From NCBI GenBank assembly GCA_965221465.1, contig OZ244892.1, forward strand, positions 2,790,001 through 2,854,000: a stretch of DNA of 64,000 nt. The letters run 5' to 3'. Source of the DNA: Azophilus sp965221465. GTDB taxonomy: Bacteria > Pseudomonadota > Gammaproteobacteria > Pseudomonadales > Azotimanducaceae. A model generated the notes under the pieces. That model was not told the origin of the DNA and made no database searches. It saw nothing but the letters and a program-made list of their open reading frames with translations. Below are positions 19,101 through 26,509 of this stretch, piece after piece (the stretch's first letter is position 1; each line of letters begins with the position of its first letter). Position numbers and translations under genes: made by a program.

Positions 19101-19275
19101 CGTGGTGCGGCAGGCCCGTTGCGAACGGCGGCCCGTCGTAGAAGATGTAGGGCTTCTTCTCCTTGCGCGCCTCCATCGAACGCTTGAAGACGTCGGACGA
19201 CTCCCACAGATCGAGAATGCGGTGCTCCATCTCGACAAAGGAAAAGGTGCTCGGGTTTGCAGCGGGTTCCGCCAT
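16141..19275 (-). CDS. ileS: Isoleucyl-tRNA synthetase, eukaryote-like (type 2)
   Basis: 1044 residues. The class I signature is HHGH (57-60) within GPPFATGLPHHGH, and the second signature is KMSKR followed by LRNYTPP. Those signature contexts and the absence of the C-terminal zinc finger point to the eukaryote-like IleRS-2 clade rather than the E. coli type. IleRS-2 enzymes are generally insensitive to mupirocin (established for the clade, not shown here). The editing domain is present (TTTPWTLPSNLAV). The start at 19275 gives MAEPAANPSTF; the frame is open upstream but those codons have no family resemblance. No second ileS is in the window. Confidence 0.93.
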   Translation of the reverse strand: MAEPAANPSTFSFVEMEHRILDLWESSDVFKRSMEARKEKKPYIFYDGPPFATGLPHHGHIVASTIKDIVPRYWTMKGRHVQRRFGWDCHGLPIEHEIDKRLGISAQEAVARLGIAGYNDECRAIVQRYVREWRHTITRLGRWVDFDNDYKTMDAWYMESLWWVVKQLWEKGLIYRGEKIMPVSTALETPLSNFEATSNYQDVQDPAVTVLLKLADEDAWLSVWTTTPWTLPSNLAVCVGPDIDYVKAHDPEAGRDIYFAAERLPDFGDFAVKARLKGQELAGRSYEPLFPYFAGERDNGAFVVVTDGYVTTDEGTGLVHQAPAFGEDDRRVLEEAGIDAFVCPVTMQGRFTDEVPDFAGLHVKDADRKIVRHLKDAGVLYRNEVTQHAYPYCYRSDTPLIYRAVPSWYVRVTDFADKLLAANRQIRWVPEHIKDGRFGNWLAGAIDWAISRNRVWGTPLPIWVNEVTGNRICIGSIDELEERTGVRVSDLHREHVDPLTFEIEGEEGTYRRIPEVLDCWFESGSMPYAQLHYPFENEGLFNATFPAEFISEGLDQTRGWFYTLTVLAAALYDKPAFRNVIVNGMVMAGDGKKMSKRLRNYTPPDDLMETYGADALRLYLINSGLVRGEEQRFADQGVRDMIRRALLPWYNAFTFLETYAAIDGWSPEKGDHLGDNVLDRWILSRLQTLKRKVAAEMDAYRLYNVVPALFEFIEELTNWYIRLNRNRFWGESITADKIAAYSTLHAVLRELSLVMAPFAPFLSDHLYRQLAGLGSGKPKPESVHLCDYPDPEEGLVDADLERAVTRMQQVILLGRQKREEVKIGLRTPLRKLVVINRDAGLLAQIEGLEPYIKAELNVLEVAYDRDEQRYIEWVAKPDFPVLGKRLGRRMREFQRLIEALPAAEIDTLQAGGSIELNGEQFGPKEIRILQKARPGTDTVSNRLIGVALDCTLDDELVRGGYGREIVNRVQRARKDRGLNVTDRIVVRFDGDDELLAAAAEHRDTIMQETLATTFERDQFIDDAVKAEIDGREFRFTVTKAVFHA

Positions 19276-19495
19276 CGCCTTGTGAACCGGGGTGTGATCG
19301 GCGGCGCATTGTACGGCGAGCGAGGGGCGGCTTTCCATTGCTTGCAGAGCCATCCCGGGCCTTGCGGACGATGACTCACTTGATATTTTGTTCAGAAGCA
19401 ACACGTCAGCCTCGACCCGCCGCTTGGATATGGGCCAGGGGCTCTTGATAAACTCCGTGGCGACCTTGCACGGATCATGATCGTTCCCCGCACGT

Positions 19496-20131
19496 ATGCG
19501 CATACTGCAAAAAGTCCAGCCCACGGCCGAGCAACTCGTAATTCTCGGCGATGCTGGACTTGGTTTTCGGCTGATCCGTGGTGCAGCAGGAAGCGGAAAG
19601 ACCACGGCGGCACTGATGCGGCTTCGGCAGCTTTGTGCCGCTCGGGCGGCTCGCCGCAATCGCCTGGGCTTGCTCGACCCGGTTCGCGTGCTCGTACTGA
19701 CCTTTAACCGGACGCTGAAAGGGTACGTGGAACGATTGGCACAGAATCAGATTGCAGATTCGAAGGATATAACCCTAACTGTGGAGACATTTTCCGGCTG
19801 GGCGCTAAGTCTCGGCGCCTCGCAGCGCAATATCGTCGATCAACAGCAGTTGATTCGCCGACATCTTCGCGATGCCGGATTCACCGAAGAGTTGGAGTAC
19901 TTTATCGGTGAAGTCGAATATGTTCTCGGACGATTCCCACCCGAAGCTCTCGACGCTTACCTGGAGGCGGAACGATCGGGTCGCGGTCGGGCGCCAGCGA
20001 TGCCGAAACAGAAGCGGGCGACGTTGTTGGACAACGTCATCAGGCCGTACGAAGCAGAGAAAGCACGTTCAGGGACCGTCGACTGGAACGATGACGTACC
20101 CGTTCGCCACGCCCCGGAGGTGTTCGAATGA
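19496..20131 (+). pseudogene. UvrD/Rep-type helicase remnant with internal deletion
   Basis: 211 codons encode only the N-terminal 1A part of a superfamily I helicase: Walker A RGAAGSGKTTAALMRL near residues 27-42 and motif Ia LVLTFNRTLKGYV. The homology-like sequence runs to RSGTVDWND, normally followed by motif II and the rest of a roughly 600-residue enzyme. Here 11 codons follow and then a stop that overlaps the next ATG (ATGA). The preserved overlap suggests the original 3' end is intact and the middle was deleted. Without motifs II-VI it cannot be an active helicase. It heads an apparent operon with the ADP-ribosylglycohydrolase gene. Confidence 0.7.
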
Positions 20132-21855
20132 ACGAGCCGGACTTGTTTTCGGAAGAGGAGAGGCCGAAAACCTATCAGACCACGTACCCCTGCGGAGATT
20201 CGAGCGTCTCTGAGGAGCACGAGTCACGCGTTACACGGTCGGCCCTTTGGGCAGCATACGGGGATGCGCTCGGCTGGATCAGCGAGCTGACCAACGCGAC
20301 AGGGCTCAATAGGCGAACCGGCGGTGCGCCATTGGACAAACCGATACCTTGGAAGCGGCGAATCGGTGGCCGATCTGGTGTAACCGTCGCACTGCCCCAA
20401 GGCTGCTATTCCGACGACTCGCAACTTCGCCTGGCCACCGGTCGAGCGATCCGCGCCGACGGTTTCGATGTCGAGGCATTCGCCAAGGTGGAACTCCCGA
20501 TATGGTTGAGCTATGCATTGGGCGGTGGCAAATCCACTAATGCTGCTGCGGTGCAACTCGGTCGCAAGAATCCAACGTGGTGGAGCAACAGGTTTAATCG
20601 CTGGACGCAATCCGGGGGCAATGGAGCAGCGATGCGCATTCAACCGCACGTGTGGTCTGCGCGGAACCCCTCCGATCCAGACACCTTCCTTCCAGACGTG
20701 GTGCGCAATTCGGTTTGTACGCATTCGCACCCCACCGGCTTGCTAGGGGCAGTCTTCCACGCACTCTGCGTTGCTCACGCAACAAGTGTCGGGAACCTGC
20801 CAACGCCCGGCGACCTCCGAGCGATCATCAAGGTCGCAGCCTGCCTGCCGGACATTATCAAACGTGATACGGAACTGGGATTCTGGCGTATCGCCTTTGA
20901 GCAAGAAGCGGGAAGCTTCGACAAAGCCTGGGCGAAAGCAATCGAGGAGGTTCGCCAGGCAGTGGCGCTGGTCGCCTCTTGCAGGAACAGAATAAGTGGA
21001 ACAGAGAGTTACGAATCGATCATCGACGCCCTGAAACTCCGCCAAACCGACAGACTAGGAAGCGGGATTTTGACTGCGGTGGCAGCCGCCGGATTGGGTT
21101 GGTGTGAATCCCGGCCGTCCGAGGCAATGCGGATCGCGGCAAACGCAATCAATACCGACACCGACACGATTGCCACCATGGCAGGCGCCATGCTAGGTCT
21201 CATCGCTGACACCGACCCTCCGGTCGAAGTGCTCGACAACACGGTGTTCAAATCAGAGGCAAAACGCCTGGCGAAGATTGCGTGCGGGGAAAGTCCCGAA
21301 GGTTATGAGTACCCGGATCTCCTGAAATGGACTGCGCCAAAGATGCGGGCCGATGCGCTGGCTCGCTCGAAAGACGGTACCTTGCATGTTTGCGGCCTTG
21401 GCCGCGCGTGCGAGCTGCCGGACCAGCCTATCTATGAAAGCGGCAGATTTCGATGGCGATGGATCAAACTTGAATTCGGTCAAACGCTTTTGATCAAAAC
21501 CAGGGAGTCGCCGCCCGATCTCGACAACGATCTGGTGCGGACTCCAATCCTCGCACGCAGTGAATGCAATAGAAAGGAAAGGTCTGCGCCGGTAACTCAG
21601 CAACGCCGGCAACGTGAGACTCCCACCGACGGGAAGGCAACACCAATTGAACACGATGTGCCAACGGTACCAACGGGCACCAACGACATCAGAAACGTGA
21701 TCAGATATGTCGAAAAGCATATCGACGACGATCTGGCCGTCGGAAAGGCGCTGAGGCGCGTCGTGCGTAAAGGCACCATCGGACAGATAGCGGCCTTTAA
21801 CGCAGCGCTGGTCGATCTGCTCCGCTCTAGTCCGGGGCCAAGGGATGTAGGATGA
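20128..21855 (+). CDS. ADP-ribosylglycohydrolase (DraG-like) with C-terminal extension
   Basis: 575 residues. The first 290 or so form an ADP-ribosylglycohydrolase domain: AAYGDALGW, the metal-binding YSDDSQLRLA, GGNGAAMRI and NTDTDTIATMAG, which carry the dinuclear Mg ligands of the family. It would remove ADP-ribose from protein or nucleic-acid targets. The C-terminal part of about 280 residues is not recognised and includes a low-complexity charged stretch before a helical end. It overlaps the helicase remnant by 4 bp and a 27-codon ORF by 4 bp. Association with a helicase suggests a conflict system in which this is the reversing enzyme; the matching ADP-ribosyltransferase is not found. 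Confidence 0.82.
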   Translation: MNEPDLFSEEERPKTYQTTYPCGDSSVSEEHESRVTRSALWAAYGDALGWISELTNATGLNRRTGGAPLDKPIPWKRRIGGRSGVTVALPQGCYSDDSQLRLATGRAIRADGFDVEAFAKVELPIWLSYALGGGKSTNAAAVQLGRKNPTWWSNRFNRWTQSGGNGAAMRIQPHVWSARNPSDPDTFLPDVVRNSVCTHSHPTGLLGAVFHALCVAHATSVGNLPTPGDLRAIIKVAACLPDIIKRDTELGFWRIAFEQEAGSFDKAWAKAIEEVRQAVALVASCRNRISGTESYESIIDALKLRQTDRLGSGILTAVAAAGLGWCESRPSEAMRIAANAINTDTDTIATMAGAMLGLIADTDPPVEVLDNTVFKSEAKRLAKIACGESPEGYEYPDLLKWTAPKMRADALARSKDGTLHVCGLGRACELPDQPIYESGRFRWRWIKLEFGQTLLIKTRESPPDLDNDLVRTPILARSECNRKERSAPVTQQRRQRETPTDGKATPIEHDVPTVPTGTNDIRNVIRYVEKHIDDDLAVGKALRRVVRKGTIGQIAAFNAALVDLLRSSPGPRDVG

Positions 21856-21935
21856 TTCAGGCTACGCACTTCGATCGCTGTGACACGCACCGTCAGCGTG
21901 GCAGCGAGCTTATTCCTGTATATCGTAGCGCTTGA
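21852..21935 (+). pseudogene. 27-codon ORF overlapping the DraG stop, possible truncated third gene
   Basis: An ATG overlaps the stop of the ADP-ribosylglycohydrolase gene (ATGA), like the junction before it, but the frame ends after 27 codons (MIQATHFDRCDTHRQRGSEL at its start). The family is not recognised. The coupled start suggests the beginning of a third operon gene whose body is gone; it may equally be chance. Confidence 0.25.
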
Positions 21936-22060
21936 GGCAAGCAGGCCCATAGGTCGCCGAAAGTCAATCTGAGCCACTGCCTTGGTGAGAGAGAAATTGC
22001 GGGATCAGCGCCCCTGCGCTACGGTGCGCCAATAGAGCACCGAGACTATTGGAGCCGGTC

Positions 22061-22345
22061 ATGGCCGACCGCAAACAAGGCGTTTCATTCACTGAGTCGG
22101 CTTTCACGTTTGCCCGTGACCTGGTCGAAGAGGGCGAATACGCGAACGTCAGCGCAGCGGTATCCGGAGAACTCTCGCGGGCAAAGGCGTTGCGTGACCG
22201 CGAGCGGCAGCTATTGGATGCCGAGGTTGAACGCCGCCTGCGTTTGCCAGCAGACCAGTGGCTGCCCCTCGGTGCGCTGGATGAAGTCACAAGGGGCGCT
22301 CGAGCCCATTTGCAGAAGCTTGCCGTATCGAAAGCGCCGCCCTGA
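22061..22345 (+). CDS. ParD-like antitoxin, no toxin partner
   Basis: 94 residues from ATG 22061 with GGAG seven bases upstream. The sequence SFTESAFTFARDLVEEGEY followed by NVSAAVSGELSRAK is the ribbon-helix-helix and dimerisation region of ParD/CC2985-type antitoxins, and a helical toxin-binding C-terminus follows. A ParE gene normally overlaps or follows directly, but the next 115 bp contain no frame resembling ParE on either strand. It is therefore an orphan antitoxin, or the survivor of a pair. Confidence 0.7.
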   Translation: MADRKQGVSFTESAFTFARDLVEEGEYANVSAAVSGELSRAKALRDRERQLLDAEVERRLRLPADQWLPLGALDEVTRGARAHLQKLAVSKAPP

Positions 22346-22460
22346 TCCGCCGCATTTCACAAAATGCTGGACGATGTGGGCACGATTACCCTGCAGAGAA
22401 ACGCCGCCTGCGAGATAGGTTGCGTGCTCGAATCGCGGTAGACGCAAACCGTTCCTCGGT

Positions 22461-23300
22461 TCAATTGGAATCTTCGAGTAGCTGCTGCAGGCGAGCCTGG
22501 TCTGGCGCGAAATGTGCCTCGAGCCTTTTCCGCAATCCTTTGTCCAAGGCGGGGCGCTGGGACGCGGCAACCGGGGAAACAGGCTCGGGCACCGGGTGAG
22601 GCGGCAAGCCGAGGAAGTCGTAAGCGCGATTGACCACGGCGTTCGCATCCCGAAACAGGTCTTCGCTTTTCAGGATGAGCAGTTGCGCGCGCGGGAAGTG
22701 AGCAAGCCAGGGCTCGAGATAGTGGGCGTAGCGGCCCCGGTCGAGATACGAGAAGTGATGGTGGGCGTAGCTGTAGTAGTGCGGGCCGCGGCGCAATTGC
22801 GAATCGGCGCCGGCCAGCCGCTGCGGTTCCGCATCCAGGGCCGCTTCGAAATCCAGCGGCTCGACGCCGCGCCGCACTTCGTGGCGGTAGTGCGACCAGG
22901 CACGCTCGGCCGGGTCGCGGATAATGGCAATCAGCTTCATGGTCGGGTCGAACCTCTGCACCCGCTCTGGCGCCAGCGGATGCACCAGATAGTAAGGCGA
23001 TGCTTCCCCGGCGACGACCCCGCCTTGTCGCCGGCTGCGGCGGGCCATGGGAAAGTGCGCGAGGTACCAGCGGCGGCCCTTTGCGAATTGAAAGTCGAAG
23101 TAGTGAACCTCCTTGCGCAACGCAGCGGCAACGCGCGGGTGTGCGGTGAGGTGACCATGGAGCGTGGTGGTGCCGCACCGCTGGGCCCCGAGCACCAGGA
23201 AAGACGGCGCCAGCCGCGCAAACGCCGTCAGGCGATTGAAGGCCGGCGGATCGGTCCAGACCCCCGCCGGCCGCCTGAACCTTTGCTGCGTTTCAGACAA
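22461..23300 (-). CDS. Sulfotransferase family protein
   Basis: 279 residues with the two PAPS-binding motifs of cytosolic-type and heparan-type sulfotransferases. The 5'-phosphosulfate loop FLVLGAQRCGTTTLHGHL is near residue 34, and the 3'-phosphate site LIAIIRDPAERAWSHYRHE is near 120-140. It would transfer sulfate from PAPS to a carbohydrate or other hydroxyl acceptor. The acceptor is unknown and no glycan-synthesis genes are adjacent. It lies alone, opposite in direction to the toxin-antitoxin remnants around it. Confidence 0.85.
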   Translation of the reverse strand: MSETQQRFRRPAGVWTDPPAFNRLTAFARLAPSFLVLGAQRCGTTTLHGHLTAHPRVAAALRKEVHYFDFQFAKGRRWYLAHFPMARRSRRQGGVVAGEASPYYLVHPLAPERVQRFDPTMKLIAIIRDPAERAWSHYRHEVRRGVEPLDFEAALDAEPQRLAGADSQLRRGPHYYSYAHHHFSYLDRGRYAHYLEPWLAHFPRAQLLILKSEDLFRDANAVVNRAYDFLGLPPHPVPEPVSPVAASQRPALDKGLRKRLEAHFAPDQARLQQLLEDSN

Positions 23301-23526
23301 TCAGGCACACCGCGTCGGGTTCCGCAGCCTGTATCGGGCGGGATTCGAGACACTCGGTTTCTTCACAAAGAGCAATATATCAGCCTTGCACAAAGACTCG
23401 GAAACTGACCAACAGCTGTCGATTACTGGCAGGGATGCTGGTATCTGAGCCGGCCTGCCGCCGGGTTGTCAGTTGACAACCAAATACTGATCCCATAGCG
23501 TTGTCAGAACAATCTGGATTGTTCGA

Positions 23527-23634
23527 ATGGCCCGAAAGCGACACTCGAAGTCCGAAGTGGAAGCGGCTCTACGTTACGCCGAATCGAAGGGTTGGCGAAT
23601 TGAATTTGCAGGACTAAGCGATGAAGACGTATGA
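23527..23634 (+). pseudogene. Truncated HicA-like toxin gene
   Basis: Only 35 codons, beginning MARKRHSKSEVEAALRYAES and reaching GWRIEFAGLSDEDV. The start resembles small proteins whose next part is a glycine-histidine-rich HicA-like core, here missing. The last codons overlap the start of the downstream antitoxin-like gene, whose AGGA ribosome-binding site (23612-23615) is preserved. The likely history is a deletion that removed the catalytic body and changed frame. The family link is from memory and moderately certain. Confidence 0.5.
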
Positions 23635-24154
23635 ATTCACTTTGAAGTTCAGTTTTCCCGATGAAGACCGTATTGACGGTGTAGACGATCTGGTCGAGCG
23701 CCTGGGCGAAGCCGGCTGTGACGATGCTCTGGTCGGTATTGGAAAAACAGGCCGGTTGGCACTGGAGTTTTGCCGGGAGGCAGACTCGGCTTTCGAAGCT
23801 GTGTCATCTGCCATTGCGGATGTAAAAACCGCAATTCCCAACGCAAAAGTGACGGAGGCAGTTCCGGATCTTGTCGGATTGACCGATGTGGCAGAGATCG
23901 TGGGATGCAGCCGACAAAACATGAGAAAGCTCATGATCAAGAGCGGAGCCGACTTTCCCGCGCCTATCTACCAGGGCAAATCCTCCCTTTGGCGCCTGTT
24001 CAGTGTCTTGTCGTGGTTGGTCGATTCACGCAGCCATGACGTCGAGGAGCGGTTGATCGATGTATCGCGATTGAACATGCATTTGAACCTGGCCAGAGAA
24101 CTGCATGATGTCGATGGGTCTCTCAACAAGGAGATTCATCGCTTGGTGTCTTAG
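23621..24154 (+). CDS. Antitoxin-like DNA-binding protein, partner of the truncated HicA-like gene
   Basis: 177 residues. The N-terminal half (MKTYEFTLKFSF and on, with EAGCDDALVGIGKTGRLALE) is a small alpha/beta domain. The C-terminal half has an excisionase or MerR-like helix-turn-helix, LTDVAEIVGCSRQNMRKLMI. I recognise this architecture as the second gene of two-gene units whose first gene is a short HicA-like protein. It appears complete, with ATG at 23621 after AGGA. A self-regulating antitoxin role is inferred. The C-terminal 40 residues look unrelated to known members. Confidence 0.6.
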   Translation: MKTYEFTLKFSFPDEDRIDGVDDLVERLGEAGCDDALVGIGKTGRLALEFCREADSAFEAVSSAIADVKTAIPNAKVTEAVPDLVGLTDVAEIVGCSRQNMRKLMIKSGADFPAPIYQGKSSLWRLFSVLSWLVDSRSHDVEERLIDVSRLNMHLNLARELHDVDGSLNKEIHRLVS

Positions 24155-24319
24155 CCCGCCGGTAGTTCGTCGAGCCGTGAAAACCCTGTATCAATTCAGG
24201 TCGGCGTTATGCAGCGCACAGCGTCTTGAAGGGCAGCCTGGATTTTGGATGTTAACGGAAAGATGAAAGTGACCGCTGGCTAAGCCGCGGCGTATGGACA
24301 GGTCGAGGCGGCCGAGGGC

Positions 24320-24679
24320 ATGGGCGCCGCCATGGCCTCCATCGACGGCCAACCGCCCGACCTGGCGGTCGAGGTCGAACACACCGCCCGCCAGCCGGAG
24401 AAGATTGCAGTCTATCGCGACTGCGGCGTCACCGAATTGTGGGAGCTGGCGACGGAAAGCGCAGGGCGCGAACCGGTCATCTACGACCTGCAGGCAAAAG
24501 GAGGCCCACGCTCCATGGTGAAATCAGCAATTCTGCCTGACGTTCGAGCCGCACAACTGCCGGCGGCGGCACGGGCCTTGCGCGAGATCGGCGGGCCGCT
24601 TGCATTCGCGGAGAAAGGCGCCCGGGGCGAACCGGTGCGCCAGCAACTTCTCGGTGTCGTCGGCAAGTTGTCTCGGTAG
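24320..24679 (+). pseudogene. Uma2-like (PD-(D/E)XK) endonuclease fragment
   Basis: 119 codons including PPDLAVEVEHTARQPEKIAV followed by YRDCGVTELWEL. This resembles the catalytic strand and helix of Uma2/DUF820 nucleases (V-E-V with a downstream K). The usual N-terminal 80 residues are missing and a stop lies 39 bp upstream in frame. It is therefore probably a remnant. The 5' block around 24300-24340 is repeated near 26412-26440. Confidence 0.45.
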
Positions 24680-24750
24680 CTGCCTCACCGAGGGAAAACC
24701 GGTTCTCGCAAAAGGCTACTCAGACAGGCGTCAAATGGGCCTGAAAGAAA

Positions 24751-25779
24751 TCACGGCTTCATCGGGCCTGGCGATTTTGGCGGTTTCAACCGTGATTCCG
24801 GTTCCGGAGGCAAATATGCGACACCGACCGTTCGTCCCCCGGTTCCGTTCGGCCTGTTCAGGTTGCCGGCCGCGATATCCTCGGCCAAGCCCACGGCAGA
24901 CGTCAGGGTCAGCATTCCCAGTGCACCGAGGTAGTCGGAAAACGCCCTGAGATTTCCGGCATCCGCCCGTTCGAGTGCCGCGATGTAGTCGGCCTTGGAT
25001 TCTGCGGCGATCACCGGAGGCGGCAGGTCGCGGCGGATATAGGCCCAGGCCATCAACAGCCGGGACACCCGCCCGTTGCCGTCCTGGAACGGGTGCGTTC
25101 GAACGAATCGATGATGCAGCCAGGCCGCCTCGACGTTAACCGGGTACTCCCGTTGTCGAATGCCGTCGTAGAGGGCAAAAAAGCGCTCCATCTCAGCGGA
25201 AACCTGCTCGGGTGGACAATATTCGTGAACCACCCCGTCCGGGCGGGTCGGGTTGTTCGGGCGCACCTTCCAGGCGCCCTTTGTGGTAAACGGAACCTCG
25301 ACGCGGCGCCCCTGAGGGTCGATGCCGGGCACAGTCTCCTGACGCCGAGTCAAAAGCTGGTGCCACGACCGAACCAAATGCCCGGAAAGCGCCCGACCGC
25401 CGGCGACATCGTCGAACACCATGTCGTAGGCTGCTTCCTGGTCTTCAAGCAGACCACGTATGGTCTCGTCGTCCAAAGCTTCGACGGTGTGCGCGCCCAC
25501 TGCGCCGGCAAACCCTTCGGCGACGAGCTGTTCCGTGATGCCCCGGCGGAGCGTGTACAACCCTTCTATCTGCCCGGTTTCTACGGAGAAAGCGCGTACG
25601 CGTTCGCGCAGCCACCCTGCCAGGAATCGACCCCCCTCCCTGTGGGTTCTTATGTGCTCCCGAGCCGCCTTCCAGCGAGCCACCAACTGGGCATGACCCG
25701 GGGTTTCCCAGGCGTCAGCACCTGCCGGCATCCCGGTGAGCGCCGCCCATTTGTTGGAAGACTCGGCCACGCCAGGCAT
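24751..25779 (-). CDS. Fic-domain protein (class II, N-terminal inhibitory helix)
   Basis: 342 residues. The catalytic Fic motif HPFQDGNGRVSR is complete, so transfer of AMP or a related nucleotide to a target hydroxyl is expected. Near the N-terminus, ETGQIEGL contains TGQIEG, matching the (S/T)xxxE(G/N) inhibitory motif that blocks ATP binding in auto-inhibited Fic proteins. The N-terminal region and the flap sequence VPFTTKGAWKVRPNNP fit the Fic/DUF4172-like class. Unlike the toxin genes around it, this one has no visible lesion, and its inhibition is built in. Confidence 0.9.
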   Translation of the reverse strand: MPGVAESSNKWAALTGMPAGADAWETPGHAQLVARWKAAREHIRTHREGGRFLAGWLRERVRAFSVETGQIEGLYTLRRGITEQLVAEGFAGAVGAHTVEALDDETIRGLLEDQEAAYDMVFDDVAGGRALSGHLVRSWHQLLTRRQETVPGIDPQGRRVEVPFTTKGAWKVRPNNPTRPDGVVHEYCPPEQVSAEMERFFALYDGIRQREYPVNVEAAWLHHRFVRTHPFQDGNGRVSRLLMAWAYIRRDLPPPVIAAESKADYIAALERADAGNLRAFSDYLGALGMLTLTSAVGLAEDIAAGNLNRPNGTGGRTVGVAYLPPEPESRLKPPKSPGPMKP

Positions 25780-25946
25780 TCTACCGCGCTGGAGAATGGC
25801 CCAGAAGATCGAATTTCAGGCTCATCCCTGGTGGGAAAAGGCTGAAGGTACAAATCTGAACAAAAGGCACTATTATCGAAAGTTAGAGTCGATGATTGTT
25901 CGAGTCGACGATTTCCCGACAACGCGTTGGTAACAGAGGCAAACCC

Positions 25947-26174
25947 ATGACCAATTGGACAAACTGCCCCGCAGTGGAACGCAATCCCCGCAAGATCAGC
26001 GGCGATTGGGCCTTCAGGGGCACCCGGGTGCCGGTGTACGCACTTTTCGAGAATCTCGAGAGTGGTGCCACCGTGAAGGAGTTTCTCGAGTGGTATCCCG
26101 AGGTGAAGGCGTCGCAGGTGGCTGCTGTTCTGAAACACGCAACCGATTCCCTAAAGACGCCCGTAGAGCCGTGA
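25947..26174 (+). CDS. DUF433 antitoxin
   Basis: 75 residues from ATG 25947 with AGAGG upstream. The sequence RNPRKISGDWAFRGTRVPVY followed by ALFENLESGATVKEFLEWYP is typical of DUF433 proteins, small helical DNA-binding antitoxins. Its stop overlaps the GTG of the next gene (GTGA), the standard arrangement with a DUF5615 PIN-like toxin. The gene looks intact. Confidence 0.85.
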   Translation: MTNWTNCPAVERNPRKISGDWAFRGTRVPVYALFENLESGATVKEFLEWYPEVKASQVAAVLKHATDSLKTPVEP

Positions 26175-26365
26175 AAATCCTGTTCGACCACGGGACTCCG
26201 GCACCCCTTCGGCGGCATCTCACGGAGCATTCCCTGAACGATAGCCAATTGGCGATCGTCGTGCTGATGGCCACGGCTTGGCCACGCGTGCAGCATCGAA
26301 CAAGCGAAATCCGCGCAGCCATAATGGAAGTCGGGCCAGGTGAGGTCCGGGAAGTCCCGATCTGA
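26171..26365 (+). pseudogene. DUF5615 PIN-like toxin with in-frame internal deletion
   Basis: 64 codons. The first part, MKILFDHGTPAPLRRHLTEH, and the last part, LAIVVLMATAWPRVQHRT through GEVREVPI, match the two ends of DUF5615 proteins, which are usually about 105-115 residues. The central 45 or so residues, including the second acidic metal-ligand region (TTDQN in relatives), are absent without loss of frame. The nuclease fold cannot be complete, so the toxin is probably dead while its antitoxin gene remains. Confidence 0.65.
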
Positions 26366-26509
26366 GTGTCGAACGTAGGTCGAAACCGCCTAAACCCCCG
26401 AATACTGTATCGAGGCGGCCGAGGGTATGGGCGCTACGATGGCCTCCCTAAAGTTGGAATGGTATCCGAATCCCCTAAAATGCAGGTGCACCAGAACTGA
26501 ACTCGATTG

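Noticed and set aside
15985..19374. 1129-codon plus-strand open frame opposite ileS
   Set aside because: Its sequence is the antisense shadow of a clear isoleucyl-tRNA synthetase; long opposite frames are common in high-GC genes and this one has no recognisable domain.
22346..22460. ParE toxin after the ParD-like gene
   Set aside because: No frame on either strand resembles ParE; the space is too short for a complete toxin.
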